From assembly GCF_001517625.2 (NCBI RefSeq), contig NZ_LN999828.1, positions 698,303 to 762,302 of the forward strand: a DNA stretch of 64,000 nt. Reading direction: 5' to 3'. How positions within the stretch are numbered: position 1 is the stretch's first letter; each line of letters begins with the position of its first letter. Positions 44,541-53,856 of this stretch are shown one piece after another. A program made the translations under genes and the position numbers. Source of the DNA: Clostridium sp. AT4 (GTDB taxonomy: Bacteria; Bacillota; Clostridia; Lachnospirales; Lachnospiraceae). Below the pieces are notes generated by a model that searched no databases, had not been told where the DNA came from, and saw only the letters and a program-made list of their open reading frames with translations.

Positions 44541-45548
44541 ATGAATGTTAGAGAGTCATTAGAGGCCCTGGAGGAACAGACCTTAAGTCCATATGCTTCC
44601 TTTTCTTCCCGGACGAGAGGAAGGGATCATGCAGAACCGCTCTGTGATATACGGCCGGAGTATCAGAGAGACAGGGATCGGATCCTCCACTGTAAGGCAT
44701 TCCGCAGGCTGAAGCATAAAACCCAGGTGTTTTTGGCGCCGGAGGGAGATCATTACCGCACCCGGCTGACGCATACCCTGGAGGTATCCCAGATTGCCAG
44801 AACCATTGCCAAGTCTCTGCGTCTGAATGAAAGCCTCACAGAGGCCATTGCCTTAGGACACGATCTGGGCCATACGCCCTTTGGACATTCGGGAGAAGCT
44901 GTTTTAGATCAGATCTGTGAGGACGGCTTTACCCATTACGAACAGAGCGTCCGCATCGTAGAGGTTCTGGAAAAAGATGGAAAGGGCCTTAATTTAACCT
45001 GGGAAGTCCGGGACGGGATTTTAAATCACCGGACCGCAGGCCATCCATCCACGCTGGAGGGTGCCATTGTCCGGTTGTCGGATAAGATTGCCTATATCAA
45101 TCACGATATTGATGATGCGATCCGTGCCCGTATGTTTGCAGAAGAGGAGCTCCCAAAGGAGTATACGGATGTTCTTGGAAACAGTGTGCGGGAACGGTTG
45201 AACCGTATGATACGGGATCTTATTTTAAACAGTATGGATCAGCCTCAGATTATCATGTCTTCAGATATGGAGGAGGCGATGAAGGGCCTGCGCCGGTGGA
45301 TGTTTGAACATGTATATAGAAATGACATTCCAAAGGCAGAAGAAAGCAAGGCCCAGGAGATGATCGCCAGACTGTATGAATATTATATGAAGCATGCGGA
45401 CCGTCTTCCCATGGAGTATATTCTTTTAATGGTAAATGGGGAGAAAAAGTCCCGGGTGGTCTGCGACTATATTGCGGGAATGAGTGACATTTATGCCATT
45501 GACCGGTTTGAGGCGCTGTTTGTGCCTAAACGGTGGAATGTATACTAA
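44541..45548 (+). CDS. dgt: Deoxyguanosinetriphosphate triphosphohydrolase-like protein
   Basis: ATG 44541 (MNVRESLEALEEQ) follows AAGAGGTG; an in-frame ATG at 44493 has no site. The 335-residue HD-domain protein has RDRILHCKAFRRLKHKTQVF, then the metal motif RLTHTLEVSQIA...GHDLGHTPFGHSGE and SDKIAYINHDIDDA. These enzymes hydrolyse dGTP or other dNTPs to nucleoside and triphosphate. The Firmicute position directly before dnaG is conserved. Confidence 0.9.
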   Translation: MNVRESLEALEEQTLSPYASFSSRTRGRDHAEPLCDIRPEYQRDRDRILHCKAFRRLKHKTQVFLAPEGDHYRTRLTHTLEVSQIARTIAKSLRLNESLTEAIALGHDLGHTPFGHSGEAVLDQICEDGFTHYEQSVRIVEVLEKDGKGLNLTWEVRDGILNHRTAGHPSTLEGAIVRLSDKIAYINHDIDDAIRARMFAEEELPKEYTDVLGNSVRERLNRMIRDLILNSMDQPQIIMSSDMEEAMKGLRRWMFEHVYRNDIPKAEESKAQEMIARLYEYYMKHADRLPMEYILLMVNGEKKSRVVCDYIAGMSDIYAIDRFEALFVPKRWNVY

Positions 45549-45572
45549 AACAAGTCGGAAGGGAGAAGATGC

Positions 45573-47429
45573 ATGTACTATCCGGATGAAGTCATAGAAG
45601 AAGTGAGAATGAAAAATGACATCGTGGATGTGATCTCAGGATATGTAAAACTGCAGAAAAAAGGAGCTAACTATTTCGGCCTGTGCCCGTTTCACAATGA
45701 AAAATCGCCTTCCTTTTCCGTTTCTCCGGGCAAGCAGATGTACTACTGCTTTGGCTGCGGGGCGGGCGGAAATGTGCTTACCTTTGTGATGGAATACGAA
45801 AACTATACCTTTCAGGAGGCGCTTACCGCTCTGGCAGACCGGGCCGGGGTCAGTCTCCCCAAGATGGAGTACAGCAAAGAGGCCAGAGAACAGGCAGAGT
45901 TTCGCTCCAGGCTCCTTGAGGTAAACAAGCTGGCTGCCAATTATTTTTATTATCAGTTGAAGCAGCCCCAGGGAAAGGCCGGATATGAGTATTTTAAGGA
46001 AAAGCGCGGGCTTACGGATGAGACCATCCTGCGCTTTGGTTTGGGCTATTCCAATAAGACCAGTGATGACCTGTACCGGTTTTTAAGGGAAAAGGGCTAT
46101 GAGGACAGCTTTTTAAAGGAAACAGGCCTTGTGACCGTAGAAGAACGCGGCGGCAGGGACAAGTTCTGGAACCGTGTCATGTTTCCCATTATGGATGTAA
46201 ATAACCGTGTGATCGGCTTTGGAGGCCGTGTGATGGGAGAAGGGGAGCCAAAGTATCTAAATTCTCCGGAAACCAGGCTCTTTGATAAAAGCCGCAGCCT
46301 TTACGGCTTAAATTATGCCAGGACCACCAGGGAGAAGTTTATGCTGATCTGCGAGGGTTATCTGGATGTGATCTCTTTGCATCAGGCCGGTTTTACCAAT
46401 GCAGTGGCCTCTCTTGGGACTGCCTTTACCAGTCAGCATGCGGGGATTTTGAAGCGGTATACGGATCAGGTGATCTTAACCTATGACAGCGATGGAGCCG
46501 GTGTAAAAGCAGCCTTAAGAGCCATTCCTATTCTCAGGGAAGCAGGGCTTTCAGCCAGAATTTTAAATATGAGCCCCTGTAAGGATCCGGATGAATTTAT
46601 CAAACAGATGGGGCCGGATGCGTTCAGAAAGCGGATTTTGGAGGCGAAAAACAGCTTCCTGTTTGAGATTGATGTGCTGAAACGGCAGTATGCGCTGGAT
46701 GATCCGGAGCAGAAAACGAAGTTTTATCAGGAAACAGCCAGAAAGCTGCTCCAGTTCGGGGAACCCTTAGAGCGGGACAATTATCTTCAGGCAGTAGCCA
46801 GAGAGCATATGATTAAAGAGGATGAGCTGCGCCAGCTGGTAAACCGCATGGGTATGCAGCTTGGATTAAAGGCAGGCGACAGCTACCGAGAAGAAACGGG
46901 AGGACGGGGCTACAAAGAAACTGCACCGGATGAAGGGGCTTCCTTTAAAGGCGTGTCTGAAGGTCGGACAGGGAACGGGGATGGAACGAAATCCCGCCGC
47001 CGTCCGGAAAGAGAAGACGGTATACGCCGCTCCCAGCGTCTGCTTTTAACATGGCTGATCGAGGATCCGGCTCTGTTTGATAAGATCCGCGGAGTTATAA
47101 CCGCAGATGATTTTGTGGAAGAGCTGTATCATCAGGTGGCGGTGATGGTCTTTGAAGGCCATGAGCAGGGCAGTTTAAATCCGGCTGCGATCCTCAGCCG
47201 TTTTATCAATGATGACGACCAGTACCGGGAGGTGGCGGCTCTTTTTAACGCCAGCCTGAAGGAGTCTTTAAGCAATGAGGAGCAGAAAAAAGCTTTTTCA
47301 GAAACGGTTTTAAAGGTGCGCAGACACAGTCTTGACACGGCCAGCCGCAATGCAAAGGATATCGCCCAGCTGCAGGAGATCATAAAGCAGCAGGCTGCCT
47401 TAAAGCAGATCAGCATTTCTCTGGATTAG
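45573..47429 (+). CDS. dnaG: DNA primase
   Basis: A 618-residue primase. The CHC2 zinc finger uses Cys38, His41, Cys59 and Cys62. The TOPRIM part has LICEGYLDVISLHQAGF and ILTYDSDGAG, with conserved Glu and Asp residues, after FWNRVMFPIMDVNNRVIGFGGR. A glycine-rich linker near residues 430-480 leads to the helical DnaB-binding domain. It makes RNA primers at the replication fork. The sigma factor gene rpoD, which usually comes next in Firmicutes, is absent here. Confidence 0.96.
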   Translation: MYYPDEVIEEVRMKNDIVDVISGYVKLQKKGANYFGLCPFHNEKSPSFSVSPGKQMYYCFGCGAGGNVLTFVMEYENYTFQEALTALADRAGVSLPKMEYSKEAREQAEFRSRLLEVNKLAANYFYYQLKQPQGKAGYEYFKEKRGLTDETILRFGLGYSNKTSDDLYRFLREKGYEDSFLKETGLVTVEERGGRDKFWNRVMFPIMDVNNRVIGFGGRVMGEGEPKYLNSPETRLFDKSRSLYGLNYARTTREKFMLICEGYLDVISLHQAGFTNAVASLGTAFTSQHAGILKRYTDQVILTYDSDGAGVKAALRAIPILREAGLSARILNMSPCKDPDEFIKQMGPDAFRKRILEAKNSFLFEIDVLKRQYALDDPEQKTKFYQETARKLLQFGEPLERDNYLQAVAREHMIKEDELRQLVNRMGMQLGLKAGDSYREETGGRGYKETAPDEGASFKGVSEGRTGNGDGTKSRRRPEREDGIRRSQRLLLTWLIEDPALFDKIRGVITADDFVEELYHQVAVMVFEGHEQGSLNPAAILSRFINDDDQYREVAALFNASLKESLSNEEQKKAFSETVLKVRRHSLDTASRNAKDIAQLQEIIKQQAALKQISISLD

Positions 47430-47458
47430 CGCATAAAAATTATTACACGAACAGGAAA

Positions 47459-48199
47459 ATGAATATGACGAATCATACAGCAAATTTTGTTCCCCGTCTG
47501 TCTGAGCGCCTGAAGCTGGTGGCTTCCTTTGTGCCCCAGGACAGCCGGATCGCAGACATCGGTACGGACCACGGCTTTGTTCCCATCTGTCTGGCAAAAG
47601 AAGGCCGCATAAAAAGCGCCCTTGCCATGGATGTGCGGACAGGCCCTCTGGAACGGGCGGAAGCTCACATAAAGGAGGCGGGAATTTCAGATATCCCTAT
47701 AAGCACCCGTTTAAGCGACGGATTAAAAGAGTTAAAGCCCCAAGAGGCAGACACGGTGATCATCGCCGGAATGGGAGGCGAATTGGAGATAAAGATCCTG
47801 CAGGAGGGAAGGCATCTATGGAGCACGATCCGGCGTTTTATCCTTTCGCCTCAGTCAGATCTTGAAAAGGTACGCCGCTTCCTTTCAGAAGAGGGGTTTC
47901 TCATTGAAAAAGAGGCCATGCTCCGGGAGGAAGGAAAATACTATACGGTTATGAGCGTGGTGCGGGGAGCTATGGTTTATAACAGGACCATTGAATACCG
48001 CTATGGAAAATACCTTCTTGAACAGAAGGAACCCGTTTTAAAAGAATATTTAAAAAAAGAGGAGGAACGGGTTTTGGCAATCCTTGCATCGCTTTCCGCA
48101 AAAGAGGAAGGGGAGCTTACAAAAGGGCAGGAAAAAGCCAGACAGTCCCTTTTAGAAGAATTATCACAGATCAGGGAGGCAGAATATGAAGTGCAGTGA
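47459..48199 (+). CDS. trmK: tRNA (adenine22-N1)-methyltransferase
   Basis: A 246-residue class I methyltransferase with SAM motif IADIGTDHGFVPICLA, then VIIAGMGGELEIKIL and LSPQSDLEKVRRFL, and a C-terminal coiled coil, the layout of TrmK. It methylates A22 of tRNA. ATG at 47465 is an alternative start. It overlaps the Nif3 gene by 14 bp, as in many Firmicutes. Confidence 0.9.
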   Translation: MNMTNHTANFVPRLSERLKLVASFVPQDSRIADIGTDHGFVPICLAKEGRIKSALAMDVRTGPLERAEAHIKEAGISDIPISTRLSDGLKELKPQEADTVIIAGMGGELEIKILQEGRHLWSTIRRFILSPQSDLEKVRRFLSEEGFLIEKEAMLREEGKYYTVMSVVRGAMVYNRTIEYRYGKYLLEQKEPVLKEYLKKEEERVLAILASLSAKEEGELTKGQEKARQSLLEELSQIREAEYEVQ

Positions 48200-48995
48200 C
48201 ATCATAAAGATATTACAGGAAACGGCTCCGGAAAGCTGCGCCTGCGATTGGGATAATCCCGGTCTGTTAGCGGGAAGAAGCGATAAGGAGGTAAAAAAGA
48301 TATACATTGCCTTGGATGCCACGGATGAGGTTGTAGATGCAGCCATTCGTGAAAAGGCGGATCTTCTTCTTACCCATCATCCCCTTATTTTCCGTCCTGT
48401 TAAGAAGGTAAATGACCAGAATTTTATTACAAGGCGGCTGGTGCGGCTGATCCAGGCAGATATTTCCCTGTATGCCATGCATACAAATTTTGACGCCGCG
48501 CCTGAGGGAATGGCAGCTCTGGCAGCAGAGCGGCTGGATATAAGGGAAATACGTCCTTTAGAGTGTATGGGGGAGATGAAAGAAAATGGAACATCCGTCC
48601 CCTACGGGATCGGGGCTGTGGGCAGCCTTTATGAGCCTATGACGGTGAACGGTCTGGCGGAGAAGGTAAAGAAAGCTTTTGATCTTCCTTTTGTGCTGGT
48701 TTACGGGCCGGGACTGATGGACAAGGAAGTGAAAAGGGCAGCTCTCTGTCCCGGCTCCGGATCAAGCGTTATTGAGCAGGCGGTTTTGGCAGGAGCCGAT
48801 GTTTTGATCACCGGTGATATCGGCCATCATCCGGGAATTGACGCGGCAGCCAGGGGACTTGCCGTCATTGACGGAGGCCATTACGGGCTGGAGCATATTT
48901 TTATCCAGCATATGGCTGAGGTTCTGCGGGAAAAACTAAAAGGTGAGGCAGCGCTTGTTCTGGCAGAGCCGGCCTGGCCGTCCGTTCTTTTATAG
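48186..48995 (+). CDS. Nif3-like dinuclear metal-binding protein
   Basis: A 269-residue protein. Metal ligands are in LLLTHHPLIF, YAMHTNFDAAPEGM and GDIGHHPGIDAAARGLAVIDGGHYGLEHIF. This is the NIF3/YqfO family of hexameric metalloproteins, often described as a GTP cyclohydrolase I type 2 homolog, whose function is not settled. Pairing with trmK is conserved. Confidence 0.92.
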   Translation: MKCSDIIKILQETAPESCACDWDNPGLLAGRSDKEVKKIYIALDATDEVVDAAIREKADLLLTHHPLIFRPVKKVNDQNFITRRLVRLIQADISLYAMHTNFDAAPEGMAALAAERLDIREIRPLECMGEMKENGTSVPYGIGAVGSLYEPMTVNGLAEKVKKAFDLPFVLVYGPGLMDKEVKRAALCPGSGSSVIEQAVLAGADVLITGDIGHHPGIDAAARGLAVIDGGHYGLEHIFIQHMAEVLREKLKGEAALVLAEPAWPSVLL

Positions 48996-49051
48996 GAAAG
49001 CGGCAGCTGCTTATAGCGGCAGCAGAAAATCAGAAGTGGGGAGGTAAGCAT

Positions 49052-50704
49052 ATGGTACGGGTGAAAATTGGAACAGACATAAGAGAATATCCTCAGGGAA
49101 CGACCTGGGCGCAGGTGGCAGAAGAGTATCAGAGTGGTTTTGAACATGATATTTTGCTGGTACAGATTGGTGGAAAGCTCCAGGAACTTCACAAGGCCGT
49201 CAGGGACGGCAGTCTGCGCTTTATCACTGCAGAGGAAAAGCCGGGAATGTCTGCCTATCAGCGCAGCGCTACCCTGCTGATGCTAAAGGCCCTCTATGCA
49301 GTGGCCGGGGCAGAACGGGTGGAAAAGGTGATCGTGGATTTTTCCGTAGGAAAGGGTTTTTTCGTAGAGGCAAGAGGCGCATTTACTGTGGACGATGGTT
49401 TTTTGGAGCAGGTAAAGGCAAAAATGGAAGAATATGTAAATCGGAAAATTCCCATCCAAAAGCGCAGCGTATCCACGGATGATGCGATCGAGCTGTTTCA
49501 TGATCATCATATGTATGATAAAGAGCGGCTGTTCCGTTACCGCCGTGTCTCCCGTGTGAACATGTACAGCATTGACGGCTTTGAGGATTACTATTACGGG
49601 TATATGGTGCCGGATACGGGATATCTGAAATATTTTGATTTAAAGCGGTATCAGTATGGCTTTGTCCTCCTTCTTCCGACAATGGGAAAACCAAAAGAAC
49701 TGCCTGAGTTTGTACCCCAGGATAAGCTGTTTGCCACGCTGGCCGAGTCCGCCTGGTGGGGCAGGGGAACGGATCTGGAGACCGTAGGAGCTTTAAATGA
49801 TACCATCGCCGCAGGAGGGATGGCTCATCTGATTTTAATTCAGGAGGCGCTTCAGGAAAAGAAGATCGCGGAGATCGCGGCGCAGATCGCGGAGAAGAAA
49901 ACTGCGAAATTTGTTATGATCGCAGGCCCGTCCTCTTCTGGAAAGACCACCTTTTCCCATCGTTTGTCTATTCAGCTTGAGGCTGCCGGGCTGCGTCCCC
50001 ATCCCATTGCGGTAGACAATTATTTTGTAAACCGGGCAGACAGTCCAAGGGATGCGGAGGGAAATTATGACTATGAGAGCATTAAATGCCTGGATGTAGA
50101 GCAGTTTAACCGGGATATGACGGCTCTGATGGCAGGAGAACGGGTAGAACTTCCGTATTATAATTTCAAAAAGGGCATACGGGAGTATAAGGGTGATTTT
50201 CTGCAGCTGGGAAAGGACGATATCCTTGTGATCGAGGGCATCCACTGCCTCAATGACGAGCTGTCCTATGCTCTTCCGAGAGAAAGCAAATTTAAGATTT
50301 ATATCAGTGCATTAACCCAGTTAAATATTGACGAGCACAACCGGATTCCTACCACGGACGGGCGGCTGATCCGCCGCATGGTCCGGGATGCTAGGACACG
50401 GGGCTCTTCTGCCAGAGAAACCATCCGTATGTGGCCTTCTGTTCGCAGAGGAGAGGAACAGAACATTTTCCCCTATCAGGAGGAGGCGGATGCCATGTTT
50501 AACTCTGCTCTTATCTATGAACTGGCAGTATTAAAGCAGTATGTGGAGCCGCTGCTTTTTGGAATCCCAAGAGACTGTGATGAGTATGTGGAAGCAAAAC
50601 GGCTGCTGAAATTTCTGGATTATTTTATCGGGGTCAGCAGTGAGGATATACCGAAAAATTCCATTCTTCGGGAATTTATCGGGGGAAGCTGTCTGGATGT
50701 ATAA
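49052..50704 (+). CDS. TGS-domain nucleoside (uridine) kinase
   Basis: A 550-residue protein with an N-terminal TGS-like domain (VKIGTDIREYPQGTTWAQVA). A threonyl-tRNA-synthetase-like editing region carries FHDHHMYDKERLFRYRR. The C-terminal uridine-kinase fold has P-loop GPSSSGKTTFSHRL and YDYESIKCLDVEQFNRDM. Clostridial proteins of this architecture are annotated as nucleoside kinases. The substrate is probably uridine/cytidine, by homology only. Confidence 0.85.
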   Translation: MVRVKIGTDIREYPQGTTWAQVAEEYQSGFEHDILLVQIGGKLQELHKAVRDGSLRFITAEEKPGMSAYQRSATLLMLKALYAVAGAERVEKVIVDFSVGKGFFVEARGAFTVDDGFLEQVKAKMEEYVNRKIPIQKRSVSTDDAIELFHDHHMYDKERLFRYRRVSRVNMYSIDGFEDYYYGYMVPDTGYLKYFDLKRYQYGFVLLLPTMGKPKELPEFVPQDKLFATLAESAWWGRGTDLETVGALNDTIAAGGMAHLILIQEALQEKKIAEIAAQIAEKKTAKFVMIAGPSSSGKTTFSHRLSIQLEAAGLRPHPIAVDNYFVNRADSPRDAEGNYDYESIKCLDVEQFNRDMTALMAGERVELPYYNFKKGIREYKGDFLQLGKDDILVIEGIHCLNDELSYALPRESKFKIYISALTQLNIDEHNRIPTTDGRLIRRMVRDARTRGSSARETIRMWPSVRRGEEQNIFPYQEEADAMFNSALIYELAVLKQYVEPLLFGIPRDCDEYVEAKRLLKFLDYFIGVSSEDIPKNSILREFIGGSCLDV

Positions 50705-50781
50705 GGGGTACGGACAGAATATGACATCAGAGGGCAGAAAAAATACAGACTTGTAGCTCTGCCGGGAAGGAAGTATATAAT

Positions 50782-51654
50782 ATGGAAGCAATTGGAGCAG
50801 ATCTCAGCTTTGTAAACCTTGGGATTACCTTTACCCACCTGCCAAACAGCATTTCCGTTTTTGGATTTCGGATTGCTTTTTACGGGGTCATCATCGGGCT
50901 TGGGATGTTAGCCGGCATGGCGGTGGCATTTTCAGATGCAAAGCGCAGAGGGCAGGATCCGGATCTCTATCTGGATTTTGCCCTTTACGCCATTGTGTTT
51001 TCCATTATAGGGGCCAGACTTTACTATGTGGCCTTTGAGTGGGACAACTATAAAAATGATCTTCTTCAGATCTTTAATCTCCGGGCCGGAGGTCTGGCAA
51101 TCTACGGCGGAGTGATTGGTGCGGTAATTACGCTTATCGTATTTACCAAAGTACGCCATCAGTCCTTTTTCTCCATGGCAGATACGGGAGTTTTAGGACT
51201 GCTGACAGGACAGATCATCGGCCGGTGGGGGAATTTCTTTAACTGCGAGGCCTTTGGAGGATATACAGACAGTCTGTTTGCCATGCGCATTAAGGAAAGC
51301 ATCGTAAACCCGTCCATGATCTCGCAGGAGCTGATCGACCACAGGATTGTGGAAAATGGGATATCCTATATCCAGGTACATCCCACCTTTTTATACGAAT
51401 CGGTGTGGAATCTGAGCGTCCTTCTCTTTATGCTATGGTACAGAAAACGCAAGCGTTTTGACGGGGAAATGCTCTGGATCTACTTTTTGGGCTACGGCGT
51501 GGGACGTTTCTGGATCGAGGGCCTGCGGACAGATCAGCTGAAGGTTCCGGGAACCGCTCTGGCTGTGTCGCAGCTTCTTTCTGCTACTTTGGCGGGAGCG
51601 GCAGTGGGAGCTTTGACCTATCATTATAAAAAATTAAGCAAAAAAGAAATATAA
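50782..51654 (+). CDS. lgt: Prolipoprotein diacylglyceryl transferase
   Basis: A 290-residue membrane protein with seven predicted helices. It has the Lgt signature GRWGNFFNCEAFGG, the YGVIIGLGMLAG start and the HPTFLYESVWNL motif. It attaches diacylglycerol to the lipobox cysteine of lipoproteins, such as the two found in this window. The ribosome site is GGAAGGAAG eight bases before ATG. It ends at a strong terminator and is not part of the division operon. Confidence 0.95.
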   Translation: MEAIGADLSFVNLGITFTHLPNSISVFGFRIAFYGVIIGLGMLAGMAVAFSDAKRRGQDPDLYLDFALYAIVFSIIGARLYYVAFEWDNYKNDLLQIFNLRAGGLAIYGGVIGAVITLIVFTKVRHQSFFSMADTGVLGLLTGQIIGRWGNFFNCEAFGGYTDSLFAMRIKESIVNPSMISQELIDHRIVENGISYIQVHPTFLYESVWNLSVLLFMLWYRKRKRFDGEMLWIYFLGYGVGRFWIEGLRTDQLKVPGTALAVSQLLSATLAGAAVGALTYHYKKLSKKEI

Positions 51655-51673
51655 AATCCATATATGGATCAAA

Positions 51674-51718
51674 AGAGGCAGACAGGAGGCGAAAGCCGTT
51701 GTCTGTCTCTCATTTTTT
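51674..51718 (+). terminator. Terminator of lgt
   Basis: AGAG.CAGAC..GGC pairs with GCC..GTCTG.CTCT around GAAA, followed by six T. Confidence 0.85.
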
Positions 51719-51763
51719 CCAGAAAATTCCTTCTCTTTTTTGAAAGAAAAACGTAAAAACTTC

Positions 51764-51792
51764 TTGCCAATTCCCAGTTTCTGTACTATTAT
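51764..51792 (+). promoter_or_regulatory. Promoter of the mraZ division/cell-wall operon
   Basis: TTGCCA (51764-51769), 17 bp, TATTAT (51787-51792). MraZ-binding repeats start 9 bp downstream. Confidence 0.7.
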
Positions 51793-51800
51793 GGACGTAC

Positions 51801-51830
51801 AAGTGGTAGAAAGTGGTGCAAAGTGGTAGA
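51801..51830 (+). promoter_or_regulatory. MraZ boxes, three 10-bp repeats
   Basis: AAGTGGTAGA, AAGTGGTGCA and AAGTGGTAGA in direct tandem. Known MraZ operators are short GTG-rich direct repeats spaced one helical turn apart upstream of mraZ. Here they overlap the transcription start, so bound MraZ should repress its own operon. Confidence 0.85.
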
Positions 51831-51918
51831 GGATGGTTGTTGCGTGGATGAACGGGGGATTTGGGATTTTCCTCCGGCCGCGCTGATTTGCCATGGGATG
51901 TACAGCAGGTGATGAGCT

Positions 51919-52344
51919 ATGTTCATGGGTGAATACAATCATACAGTTGACGCAAAGGGACGTCTGATCGTTCCGTCGCGGTTCAGGGAGCAGTTAGGGG
52001 AGGAGTTCGTGATCACGAAGGGACTCGATAACTGCCTTTTTGTGTATGATCATTCAGAATGGACCGCTCTTGAAGAGAAGCTTCGCTCCCTGCCTCTTAC
52101 CAATGCTGCCGGACGTAAATTTTCACGTTTTCTTTTAGGAAGCGCTGCCACCTGTGAAGTGGACAGACAGGGAAGGATCCTGCTGCCCTCTGTTTTACGG
52201 GAATTTGCAGGCATCGAAAAGGATGCCGTGCTTGTAGGTGTTGGAAGCCGCATTGAAATCTGGAATAAGGATAAATGGGCTGAGGCCAATACCTTTGATG
52301 ATATGGAAGAAATCGCAGAACATATGGAAGGCTTGGGTATTTGA
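51919..52344 (+). CDS. mraZ: Transcriptional regulator MraZ
   Basis: A 141-residue protein with two AbrB-like SpoVT domains: [19 protein letters not shown] and [19 protein letters not shown]. It forms a ring that binds the repeats at 51801 and controls the operon. The stop overlaps the rsmH start by one base. Confidence 0.96.
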   Translation: MFMGEYNHTVDAKGRLIVPSRFREQLGEEFVITKGLDNCLFVYDHSEWTALEEKLRSLPLTNAAGRKFSRFLLGSAATCEVDRQGRILLPSVLREFAGIEKDAVLVGVGSRIEIWNKDKWAEANTFDDMEEIAEHMEGLGI

Positions 52345-53288
52345 TGGAGGAACATGGATTTGTACATAAGTCCGTACTGTTATATGAAACAGTGGGCAGC
52401 CTGAATATAAAGCCGGGGGGCATTTATGTAGACGGCACACTGGGCGGAGGCGGCCATGCATACGAGGTATGCAAGCGTTTAGGAAGCGGCCGGCTTATTG
52501 GGATCGATCAGGATGCGGACGCTATTGAGGCGGCGGGACGCCGTCTGGCTCCATTTAAGGACAAGGTTACCATTGTCAGGAGCAATTACCGCAGCATGGC
52601 TGATGTTTTAAAGGAACTGGATATCCCGCGAGTGGACGGAATCTATCTGGATCTGGGAGTTTCTTCCTACCAGTTAGATACAGCTTCCAGGGGATTTACA
52701 TACAGAGAGGACGCGCCTCTTGATATGCGGATGGATCAGAGAAAGGAAGAGACAGCCGCTGATATTGTAAATGGATACAGCGAGATGGAGCTGTTCCGCA
52801 TTATCCGTGATTACGGAGAAGACCGCTTTGCCAAAAACATTGCAAAGCATATCGTAAAGGCACGGCAGGAAAAGCCGGTTGCCACTACAGGAGAGCTGTG
52901 CGAGATCATAAAGGCAGCCATTCCCGCCAAGGTGAGAGCCACAGGCGGTCATCCTGCCAAGAGAACCTTTCAGGCTATCCGCATTGAGCTGAATCATGAG
53001 CTGGATGTGCTGGAGGAGTCCATCGACGGTATGATAAGACTGTTAAATCCAGGAGGAAGACTCAGTATTATTACATTCCATTCTCTGGAAGACCGTATCG
53101 TGAAGAGCCGGTTCAGGATCAATGAGGATCCCTGTATCTGCCCTCCCGATTTTCCGGTCTGTGTCTGCGGAAGGAAAAGCAGGGGCAGGGTGATTACGCG
53201 AAAGCCCATCCTTCCTTCAGAGGAGGAATTGGAGGAAAACAGCCGCTCAAAGAGTGCGAAGCTGAGAGTGTTTGAACGGGGAGAGTGA
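52344..53288 (+). CDS. rsmH: 16S rRNA (cytosine1402-N4)-methyltransferase
   Basis: ATG 52344 overlaps the mraZ TGA; a TTG one codon earlier is possible. The 314-residue protein has [10 protein letters not shown], the SAM motif [23 protein letters not shown] and [13 protein letters not shown], all typical of RsmH/MraW. It methylates C1402 in the ribosomal P site. Confidence 0.95.
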   Translation: MEEHGFVHKSVLLYETVGSLNIKPGGIYVDGTLGGGGHAYEVCKRLGSGRLIGIDQDADAIEAAGRRLAPFKDKVTIVRSNYRSMADVLKELDIPRVDGIYLDLGVSSYQLDTASRGFTYREDAPLDMRMDQRKEETAADIVNGYSEMELFRIIRDYGEDRFAKNIAKHIVKARQEKPVATTGELCEIIKAAIPAKVRATGGHPAKRTFQAIRIELNHELDVLEESIDGMIRLLNPGGRLSIITFHSLEDRIVKSRFRINEDPCICPPDFPVCVCGRKSRGRVITRKPILPSEEELEENSRSKSAKLRVFERGE

Positions 53289-53334
53289 GAAGAAAATCAG
53301 GCAGGACAGAAGATTATGAAGGGAGGAATCAGCC

Positions 53335-53856
53335 ATGGCCCAGAGAATGGGAAGACCCACAGGCAGAAGTGGGGCGTACAACAGAAGAAATACCCGTGAT
53401 ATGGCTTATATCGGGGGTACAGCCGCACCAAAGCTGGAACCGGAGTACAGACCGGAAAGAAAAGCTCCGGTCAGACGGAAAAAGACAGGGCTGCATCAAA
53501 ATCAGCAGCTGCGCCGTAACCGGGAGAGAGCCATGGCTATGGATCTGCCCTATGTATTTCTTTTGGCAGCTGCCTGTATCTGTACATTATATATTTGTGT
53601 CAGCTATCTGCACCTGCAGTCCGGAATTACAGCCAGAATGCACAATATTGAACATCTGGAAGCGCAGCTTGAGAAAATGAAAACGGAAAATGACGCGCTG
53701 GAAACGAGCATCAACAGCAGCATTGATCTGAATAAAATCTATGAGATTGCAACCAAGGAGCTGGGCATGGTTTATGCCAGGAGAGATCAGGTGCTCTTAT
53801 ATGATAAGACAGAAAGCGAGTATGTAAGACAGTATGAAGACATCCCGGAACACTAG
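53335..53856 (+). CDS. ftsL: FtsL-like cell-division protein
   Basis: A 173-residue protein starting after GAAGGGAGG. A basic cytoplasmic tail of about 65 residues, one membrane helix (LPYVFLLAAACICTLYICVSYL), then a leucine-zipper-type coiled coil and YEIATKELGMVYARRDQV. This is the bitopic FtsL/DivIC layout. It would bridge FtsQ, FtsW and the PBP at the septum. Position between rsmH and the PBP gene confirms it. Confidence 0.85.
   Translation: MAQRMGRPTGRSGAYNRRNTRDMAYIGGTAAPKLEPEYRPERKAPVRRKKTGLHQNQQLRRNRERAMAMDLPYVFLLAAACICTLYICVSYLHLQSGITARMHNIEHLEAQLEKMKTENDALETSINSSIDLNKIYEIATKELGMVYARRDQVLLYDKTESEYVRQYEDIPEH

Noticed and set aside
50774-50781. TATAAT-like promoter directly before lgt
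   Set aside because: The sequence ends at the ATG itself, so it cannot place a transcription start before the ribosome site.
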